This document shows positions 58,319 through 64,000 of a DNA stretch of 64,000 bases, piece after piece. Made by a program: the position numbers and the translations under genes. Origin of the DNA: Dehalococcoidia bacterium (GTDB lineage Bacteria > Chloroflexota > Dehalococcoidia > DSTF01 > JACRBR01); contig JAKFYB010000025.1 in NCBI GenBank assembly GCA_021731085.1, forward strand, positions 44,679 through 108,678, in the 5' to 3' direction. The notes beneath the pieces were generated by a model. The model had not been told where the DNA came from and ran no database searches. It saw only the letters and a list, made by a program, of their open reading frames with translations. Each line of letters starts with the position of its first letter. The first letter of the stretch is position 1.

Positions 58319-60211
58319 CTAGCCTCGCTCATCCTCATCGGCCGCGAGCCAGTTCCCGTACAGCTCATCGATCCTGCGCCGCTGCTGCTCCAACTGCTTC
58401 GTGGCACGCGCGCCTTCACGTTGGTCGCCACGAGTGAAGGCCGCCGACACGCGTGCTTCCAGGCGTTCCCGCTCTCGTTCTGCCTCCTCTATGCGCCGCG
58501 CGATGTCGCCTCCCTTGGACGGCGCTTCGGAGGACGCAGCATCGGATTTGCCCCTGCGCACGGATGACCGAGTCGCGACCCGGGCCGGCGTCGCCGACAG
58601 ATTCACCCTGGAAGCCCAGTACTCCGAAAAGTTCCCCACCCGCGTCTCGAATCCCCCGTCCTTCACCTCCACAACGTGGTCAGCCACCTTGTCGAGCAGG
58701 TAGCGGTCGTGCGATACGAGCAGCACCGTTCCCGCAAAGTCTGCCAGCGCGTCCTCGATCGCCTCGCACGCCGGAATGTCGAGGTGATTCGTCGGCTCGT
58801 CCAGAATGAGGAAGTCCGGCTGCCGAATCGTCAGCAATGCAAGCTGCAGCCGGTTCCGCTCACCACCTGAGAGGTCGCCCACGCGAGTCTCGAGGTCACG
58901 CGCGCCGAACATGAATCGCGTTAGCACACCAAACGCCCGCTCACGCGTCATGCCGTCTTCTGCGAGCACCTGAGCCATCACCGTGCGCTGGTCGTCGAGG
59001 ATGTCCTGCTCTTGCGCGCAATATCCGACGCGCAGGCTCGGCCCGATGCGGATCGTCGCACCGTCCCACGCTCCCTCGCCGATCACATCGCGAAGAAACG
59101 TCGTCTTCCCGCAGCCATTGGGCCCAATGAGCGCCAACCGCTGTCCGACGCCGACATCCAGGTCCGCGTCCTCAAAGAGACTCCGCTCACCGAACGCCCG
59201 AGTGTACCCGCGCACCTGCAGCGCCACCGCCGCCTTGCTAGTGTCGCGCGTCAGCGTGAGACGCAGCGGCGAAGCCTCCGCATCCGGCTTCTCTACCGCC
59301 TGCGAACGCTCCCGATCGAGCTGCGACACGCGCGCGCGTAGCCGCTTGCCCCACCCTGGATCCGACGTGCGGCTCGCGATCTCGCGGAACCGCCGCACAA
59401 GATCCTCGAGCTGCGCCAGCCGCTTCTGGTTCGCGACATAGTCCGCGCGCAGCGACAACTTCTGCTTCAACGACTCCGCTCGATACGCCGAATAGTTTCC
59501 GGCGTACGAGTCGACAGCTCCGTCGTGCAAGTGCAGGATGCGTCCCGCCACCCGATCCAACAGGTACCGGTTGTGAGACACGATCAACACAGCGCCACGA
59601 AACGACGAGAGGTATCCCTCAAGCCATGCCAATCCCGCGAAGTCGAGATGGTTCCCGGGTTCGTCCAGTGCGAGCAGGTTGGGCTCGATAAGCAGCGCTC
59701 GTGCCAGTGAGAGAATGTTCTTCTCCCCGCCCGAAAGCCGTTCCGCTGTATCGCTCGCCCGTCCAGCCAGCCCCAGCGCATCGAGCAGCGATTCCGCCCG
59801 CGCGTACGCACCATCACCACCCGCTGCCTCGTACTCCGCGCGTGCAGCGTCATGCACCGCCATCGCGTCGTCGAGTTCAGAACGCGCGGCGTTCGCAAGA
59901 CGCTCCTCGGTCGATCGAAGGACCAACTCCGTGGCACTGTGGTCGGCAAGCACCGCTTCGAGCACGGTGGCACCCGGCGAGATCTCGGCGTACTGTGGGA
60001 CGTACCCCACGCGAAGGCCCTTCGCCCGCGTAATCACGCCAGCGCTCGGCCTTTCGACGCCAAGCAGTAGTTTGAGAATCGTCGTCTTCCCGGCCCCGTT
60101 CGCACCGATCAATCCAGCCTTATCGCCTTCGTTGATGCTGAAAGAAGTGCCCGCAAGGATCGGCTTGTGGCCGTAGTCCATGCCTACGTCTTGGAATCGC
60201 AGTAGTTCCAT
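58319..60211 (-). CDS. ABC-F family ATPase
   Basis: A 630-residue protein with two fused ABC domains: Walker A GANGAGKTT near 38 and GPNGCGKTT near 360, signatures RLSGGEKNIL and DLSGGERNRL, Walker B LLALDEPGNHLDF and LILDEPTNHLDI. No membrane domain, typical of translation-associated ABC-F ribosome factors. C-terminal coiled coil (about 560-620). The linker between the ABC domains is of ordinary length, so a resistance specificity cannot be predicted. ATG 60211. Confidence 0.92.
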   Translation of the reverse strand: MELLRFQDVGMDYGHKPILAGTSFSINEGDKAGLIGANGAGKTTILKLLLGVERPSAGVITRAKGLRVGYVPQYAEISPGATVLEAVLADHSATELVLRSTEERLANAARSELDDAMAVHDAARAEYEAAGGDGAYARAESLLDALGLAGRASDTAERLSGGEKNILSLARALLIEPNLLALDEPGNHLDFAGLAWLEGYLSSFRGAVLIVSHNRYLLDRVAGRILHLHDGAVDSYAGNYSAYRAESLKQKLSLRADYVANQKRLAQLEDLVRRFREIASRTSDPGWGKRLRARVSQLDRERSQAVEKPDAEASPLRLTLTRDTSKAAVALQVRGYTRAFGERSLFEDADLDVGVGQRLALIGPNGCGKTTFLRDVIGEGAWDGATIRIGPSLRVGYCAQEQDILDDQRTVMAQVLAEDGMTRERAFGVLTRFMFGARDLETRVGDLSGGERNRLQLALLTIRQPDFLILDEPTNHLDIPACEAIEDALADFAGTVLLVSHDRYLLDKVADHVVEVKDGGFETRVGNFSEYWASRVNLSATPARVATRSSVRRGKSDAASSEAPSKGGDIARRIEEAERERERLEARVSAAFTRGDQREGARATKQLEQQRRRIDELYGNWLAADEDERG

Positions 60212-60259
60212 AGTCAATGCTCGCTTCTCGCAACCTCAAGATCACGACTGATTCAAGAC

Positions 60260-60289
60260 AAAAAGAGGCCCCCGTGTTTGGGGGCCTCT
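60260..60289 (-). terminator. intrinsic terminator after ftsH
   Basis: AGAGGCCCCC and GGGGGCCTCT, a perfect 10-bp stem with six-base loop; the minus strand continues TTTTTGTC. Confidence 0.9.
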
Positions 60290-60312
60290 CGTCGAATCAA
60301 CAGTAACGCCGC

Positions 60313-62298
60313 CTACCGATCCGGAGGACCGTCCAGCGTGATGTTCGATTGAGATCCCCAGGCAAGCCCTGGCTTGCCGATGTTCGGCTGCGGCCCAGGC
60401 GTCGTCTCTGGCGTCGTTTGCGGCTCGTCGTCCGTGGCGAGTGGCGCGGCAGGCGGCGGGGGCACTTCGAGCTCCAGGCCATCCAGCACTCGCTTCAGGT
60501 CGTCGCCGTCGATCGTCTCCTTGTCCATGAGCACCTTGACCAGCTTGTCCAGACGCTCGCGGTTCTCGATCAGCAGGTTTCGTGCGGTCTGGTACGCGTG
60601 GTCGACGAGCCTCCGTACTTCCTCGTCGATCTCTTCCGCAACCTTTTCGCTGTAATTCCGCTGCTCGCCGATCTCTCGACCGAGGAACACCATCTCCTGC
60701 TTGTTGCCGAACGTGCGGGGCCCGAGCCGCTCGCTCATTCCCCACTGCGTCACCATGTTTCGTGCGATGTTCGTTGCCTTCATCAGGTCGTTCGAAGGCC
60801 CCGTCGTTGCTTCACCGTCGAGCAGCAGTTCCTCAGCGCAAAGGCCGCCCAGAGCAGCGGCGAGCATGTCCTTGAACTGCTTGCGTGACCGCAGGTGCGC
60901 GTCTTCTTCAGGTAGGTAGCGCGTGAAGCCGCCAGCCATCCCACGCGAAACGATGCTCACCTTGAACGGCATGTCTGAGTTCGGCAGCAGATATCCAACC
61001 AGCGCGTGACCACCTTCGTGGTAGGCGATGATCTCTTTCTCCTTCGGCGTGATCACACGGCTCTTCCGCTCAGGCCCGGCGATGACGCGGTCGACCGCCT
61101 CGTTCAGCTCGGACATCGCGATCTTCTTCTTGTTCCGCCGTGCGGCGAGAATCGCCGCTTCGTTCACAAGGTTCGCCAGATCAGCACCGGAGAAGCCCGG
61201 CGTCTGCTTGGCGACAACCTCGAGACTGACTTCCTTCTCGAACGGCTTCCCCTTCGTGTGAACGTCGAGGATCATCTTTCGGCCCTTGCTGTCGGGCGCA
61301 TCTAGGATCACCTGCCGGTCGAAGCGGCCCGGTCGCAGCAGCGCGGGGTCCAGAATGTCAGGGCGGTTCGTCGCTGCAACAACGATGACGTTTGTGTTCG
61401 TGTCGAATCCGTCCATCTCGACGAGGATCTGGTTCAGCGTCTGCTCGCGCTCATCGTGCGATCCGCCCAGCCCGGCGCCGCGTTGGCGGCCGACAGCATC
61501 GATCTCATCGACGAACACAATGCACGGCGCATTCCGCTTCGCCTGGTCGAACAAGTCGCGTACGCGGCTCGCGCCGACACCGACGAACATCTCGACGAAC
61601 TCCGAACCGCTGATCGAGAAGAAGGGCACGCCTGCCTCGCCGGCCGTGGCCCGAGACAGCAGCGTCTTGCCCGTGCCTGGAGGGCCTACTAAGAGGACAC
61701 CGCGCGGGATGCGCGCGCCAAGCGATGCGAACTTCTCAGGGAACTTCAGGAATTCAACGACCTCAGCAAGCTCTTCCTTCGCCTCATCCACGCCGGCCAC
61801 GTCGGCAAACGTAACCGTCGTCTTGTTGCCCGTGAACATCCGTGCGCGACTCTTGCCGAAGCTCATCGCCTGGCTGTTCGATCCCTGCGCCTGCCGCATC
61901 ATGAATATCAGGATGGCGCCGAACACGAGGATCGGAGCGATGCTGATCATTAATCCGACGATGTTGCCGTACGAGGAAGGCTCTTTGTACTTGATTTCGA
62001 CCGACTGGGGGTCACTGCCGCCGAGAATGACGCCGTTGTCCTGGAGCACCTGCTCCACGTCTGTTCCATCGCCAACGCGGGACGTGTACTTCTGCTCGTC
62101 GTCGCGCAGCGTCACGTCGAGGCTGTTGCCATTGATCTCGATGCTCTCGAGCTTGCCTTCGCGTCCGTAGTCGATGACCTGGCTGAATGCGAGGGTTTCG
62201 GCGCTATCGCCCTTACGAAAGAACGAAAACACGATCGCAACGACTGCGACCAGGATCAGAAGATAAATGAAGCTATTGCGCAGCCAGCGTGAGCTCAT
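60313..62298 (-). CDS. ftsH: ATP-dependent zinc metalloprotease FtsH
   Basis: A 661-residue membrane AAA+ protease: membrane segments about 8-27 and 113-135, AAA core with Walker [14 protein letters not shown] near 203, [12 protein letters not shown] (Walker B), second region of homology [25 protein letters not shown] and zinc site HEGGH near 425. It degrades misfolded membrane proteins and regulatory substrates. C-terminal tail is Pro/Thr-rich. ATG 62298 after AAAGG. Confidence 0.97.
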   Translation of the reverse strand: MSSRWLRNSFIYLLILVAVVAIVFSFFRKGDSAETLAFSQVIDYGREGKLESIEINGNSLDVTLRDDEQKYTSRVGDGTDVEQVLQDNGVILGGSDPQSVEIKYKEPSSYGNIVGLMISIAPILVFGAILIFMMRQAQGSNSQAMSFGKSRARMFTGNKTTVTFADVAGVDEAKEELAEVVEFLKFPEKFASLGARIPRGVLLVGPPGTGKTLLSRATAGEAGVPFFSISGSEFVEMFVGVGASRVRDLFDQAKRNAPCIVFVDEIDAVGRQRGAGLGGSHDEREQTLNQILVEMDGFDTNTNVIVVAATNRPDILDPALLRPGRFDRQVILDAPDSKGRKMILDVHTKGKPFEKEVSLEVVAKQTPGFSGADLANLVNEAAILAARRNKKKIAMSELNEAVDRVIAGPERKSRVITPKEKEIIAYHEGGHALVGYLLPNSDMPFKVSIVSRGMAGGFTRYLPEEDAHLRSRKQFKDMLAAALGGLCAEELLLDGEATTGPSNDLMKATNIARNMVTQWGMSERLGPRTFGNKQEMVFLGREIGEQRNYSEKVAEEIDEEVRRLVDHAYQTARNLLIENRERLDKLVKVLMDKETIDGDDLKRVLDGLELEVPPPPAAPLATDDEPQTTPETTPGPQPNIGKPGLAWGSQSNITLDGPPDR

Positions 62299-62358
62299 GA
62301 GGTACCTTTGCCTTTATCCCGCGAACCCGAGGAGTGTTTAGGGCGCGATGACTCCCCT

Positions 62359-62367
62359 AGTATAACA
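62359..62367 (-). promoter_or_regulatory. extended -10 promoter of ftsH
   Basis: Minus-strand TGTTATACT (extended -10, TATACT 5/6). Start near 62352, 54 bases before the ATG. No clear -35. Confidence 0.5.
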
Positions 62368-62545
62368 GAGCTTCAATTCGCCCTGTTTCTCATTCCGACC
62401 CTTGACGCCCGAATCTGTCATCGAAACTACAGACGTTACGAGCCTCGGCGCCTGATCGATTCATCGGCAGCAAGGTCCCAAACGCCCAGTGGCGGCTCGC
62501 CCCATTCTCTGCCCTTCTCCGGCCAATCCCTTACGCGTTGCCAAG

Positions 62546-62734
62546 CTACGCGTCGTCTGACTCCAATTTGCCACCCGTCGCCCAGTTGTCGCGAGAAACG
62601 TCCTGAAACACGACGATCGTCGCCTCTGGTGTTGTTTGGGCTATGTTCACCACCACCTCCGTGATCGCACGCGCCAACTCTTGCTTTTGTGCGTGCGTCC
62701 GACCCTCGAACATCTCGATTCGTACGATTGGCAT
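62546..62734 (-). CDS. 4-oxalocrotonate tautomerase family protein
   Basis: A 62-residue protein starting Met-Pro: MPIVRIEMFEGRT, in which Pro1 (after Met removal) is the catalytic base of the 4-OT superfamily. AAGGAGAAGG lies just before the ATG. Homologues act on enol/keto acids in aromatic degradation or have unknown substrates. It is isolated here. Confidence 0.88.
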   Translation of the reverse strand: MPIVRIEMFEGRTHAQKQELARAITEVVVNIAQTTPEATIVVFQDVSRDNWATGGKLESDDA

Positions 62735-62861
62735 CGCCTTCTCCTTAGGCTCGCTTCCTGTTGTCGCGCACAAACTATCCAAATGCGCGCCTACCATCGA
62801 CCCGCTGGCCAAACCCACGACGCCTTTACATGGACCGCGCACCTGCGATAGCATCGCCGCC

Positions 62862-63572
62862 ATGGGCCTCTTCCGCGCTGTGCCCACCCTCAACGCCGAA
62901 ATCGCTGCGTGGAAGCAGGGATATCGCCTCGTGGCCGGCGTCGACGAGGTCGGCTGCGGCCCGCTCGCCGGACCCGTCGTCGCGGGCGCCGTCATTCTCG
63001 ACCCCGATCACCCACGTGCCTGGTGGTCCGACCTCCGCGACAGCAAGGTGCTCGACGAACCGGAGCGCGATCGCCTTGCTGCCCTCATCCGCGACGACGC
63101 CATCTGGGGCATCGGGTCAGCCTCTCACGAATACATCGACGAATACGGCCTCACCGCCGCCCGCAAGCTCGCCATGCGTCGCGCCGTGAGGGCACTCAAC
63201 GCCAAGCCCCAGATGCTGCTCATCGATGCGATGTCACTGCCCGACTACCGCCATCGCTCGATTATCCACGGGGATGCCCTGAGCGCATCGATCGCCGCCG
63301 GCGCAATTGTCGCGAAGGTCGCCCGCGATGCCCAGATGACGCGCGCCCACAAGCGACACCCGCGCTATGGCTTTGACTCCAACCGCGGCTATGCGACACC
63401 TGAGCACAAGCGCGCTCTGCACGAATTCGGCCCCTGCGTCCTGCATCGCCGCCTCTTCGCTCCTGTCCGCGCCGCACTCACAGCCCGCGGCGAGACAGTC
63501 ACCGTCCGCGGCCTCCTCGTCGAGCCCGAGCCGCAACTCGATCATGTCGTTCTGGAGGAAGCGATTGCCTAG
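62862..63572 (+). CDS. rnhB: ribonuclease HII
   Basis: A 236-residue RNase HII with GVDEVGCGPLAGPVVAGAV (first two acidic ligands), LLIDAMSLPD, and GDALSASIAAGAIVAKVARD. It would cut RNA in RNA-DNA hybrids and at single ribonucleotides (EC 3.1.26.4). The usual GRG motif of RNase HII, which contacts the ribonucleotide, reads GCG here (Arg replaced by Cys). ATG 62862 gives a normal N-terminus; the longer frame to 62643 has no homologous character. Confidence 0.9.
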   Translation: MGLFRAVPTLNAEIAAWKQGYRLVAGVDEVGCGPLAGPVVAGAVILDPDHPRAWWSDLRDSKVLDEPERDRLAALIRDDAIWGIGSASHEYIDEYGLTAARKLAMRRAVRALNAKPQMLLIDAMSLPDYRHRSIIHGDALSASIAAGAIVAKVARDAQMTRAHKRHPRYGFDSNRGYATPEHKRALHEFGPCVLHRRLFAPVRAALTARGETVTVRGLLVEPEPQLDHVVLEEAIA

Positions 63573-63945
63573 CGAACGCCAACAGCTCGGCGACTTCGGC
63601 GAGCGCACGGCGAGCGCCCACCTCGAGCAGAAGGGCTACCAAATCGTCGACCGCAAGTTTCGCACCCGCGAAACAGAGATCGACCTTGTCGCCATCGACG
63701 GCGAGCAGGCCGTCTTCGTCGAAGTGCGCACCCGTCGAGGCACCTACGACGGCATGGCCGCGCTCTCCGTCACACGCGGCAAACAGCGTAAACTCGTAAA
63801 CGCCGTCCGCCACTATCTCGAAGCCCATCCCGCCTACCAAGAGATGCCTCTGCGCATCGATGTCATCGCCATCGAGCTCGATCAGGACGGCACCCTACGC
63901 ACCATCGACCACATCGAAGACGCCGTCCGCCCCGATCGCCTGTAG
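63565..63945 (+). CDS. yraN: UPF0102 (YraN) family protein
   Basis: A 126-residue restriction-endonuclease-like protein: LGDFGERTASAHLEQKGYQI, RETEIDLVAIDGEQAVFVEV (the Asp...Glu-x-x core) and SVTRGKQRKLVNAVRHYL. TTG 63565 follows GGAGG by six bases and overlaps the rnhB stop by eight bases; rnhB-yraN is a widely conserved pair. Biochemical role not established. Confidence 0.92.
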   Translation: MPSERQQLGDFGERTASAHLEQKGYQIVDRKFRTRETEIDLVAIDGEQAVFVEVRTRRGTYDGMAALSVTRGKQRKLVNAVRHYLEAHPAYQEMPLRIDVIAIELDQDGTLRTIDHIEDAVRPDRL

Positions 63946-63974
63946 CGCGTTGTTCGTTTATCGCCAACCCTCAA

Positions 63975-64000
63975 GACCGACGACCGACGACCGACGACCG
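63975..64000. repeat. 7-bp tandem repeat running off the window
   Basis: GACCGAC repeated three and a half times from 63975 to the window end. Same type as the degenerate repeats at other gene 3' ends. Confidence 0.6.

Noticed and set aside
62735..62995. 87-residue N-terminal extension of the tautomerase
   Set aside because: The 4-OT fold requires Pro at position 2; a strong ribosome site directly precedes the Met-Pro start.

Overview
The window is a visibly GC-rich bacterial chromosome segment that is densely packed, with many 1-11 nt gene overlaps. It most likely comes from the Chloroflexota, probably a Dehalococcoidia-like lineage. This rests on a neighbouring pair of large membrane proteins (DUF2298/'Chlor_Arch_YYY' type and Agl23/TIGR03663 type) known mainly from Chloroflexota and Archaea, an F420-type LLM oxidoreductase, a three-subunit HdrB-containing (class E-like) succinate dehydrogenase, a large bacterial SRP RNA, and the gene orders yabE-ksgA-ispE and rnc-smc-ftsY shared with Firmicutes. 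The taxonomic call is inference; no rRNA operon is present.

Layout. 1-2.4 kb: end of a sulfurtransferase, then a minus-strand metalloprotease / AlkA-like glycosylase / nitrilase group. 2.4-10.6 kb: SRP RNA (ffs), a YabE-like 3D-domain cell-wall protein, rsmA (ksgA), ispE, a small membrane protein, a PHP phosphoesterase, an exonuclease-DinG helicase and a GNAT protein. 10.6-13.3 kb (minus): VTT/DedA-type protein, small membrane protein, Cys-rich zinc-binding protein and cca. 13.3-19.1 kb: a strong promoter, then rnc-smc-ftsY. 19.2-27.9 kb: a putative surface-glycan/polyprenyl-glycosylation block. 28-33.3 kb: a cyclic-di-GMP block: GGDEF protein, TetR regulator with a divergent promoter/operator and 7-codon mini-ORF, REP-like array, HD-GYP phosphodiesterase, and a FliA/WhiG-type sigma factor preceded by a c-di-GMP-I riboswitch and an intrinsic terminator. 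33.3-37 kb: a TetR-led operon of hydroxyacid dehydrogenase, class II aldolase, DUF6379-like protein and methyltransferase. 37-46.2 kb: alpha/beta hydrolase, tlyA, tandem acetyltransferase, sdhA-sdhB-hdrB-like, LLM oxidoreductase and an SDR. 46.2-52.3 kb: accessory stretch with two paralogous transglutaminase-like genes, palindromic repeats, a frameshifted holin-like gene, a phage-lysin-like gene, tRNA-Phe and a DRTGG protein. 52.3-64 kb: enoyl-ACP-reductase-like protein, galU, amidohydrolase, rplU-rpmA-rpmE, an ABC-F ATPase, ftsH, a 4-OT tautomerase, rnhB and yraN.

The most notable system is the c-di-GMP block. A c-di-GMP-I (GEMM) aptamer on the minus strand is followed by a textbook terminator and then a FliA/WhiG-like sigma gene and an HD-GYP gene, with a GGDEF protein nearby. 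This would let c-di-GMP decide the synthesis of an alternative sigma factor and possibly of its own degrading enzyme. In the same block a TetR regulator faces a near-consensus promoter with a perfect 14-bp palindrome at +1, driving only a short leader with a strongly translated-looking 7-codon ORF and a terminator. Other points of interest are CUG starts for ftsY and the hydroxyacid dehydrogenase, substituted conserved active-site positions in RNase III and RNase HII, and several families of palindromic repeats placed at gene 3' ends.

Most start codons were chosen from Shine-Dalgarno spacing, overlaps and expected family N-termini rather than longest reading frame. Promoters and operators are read by eye and are correspondingly less certain.
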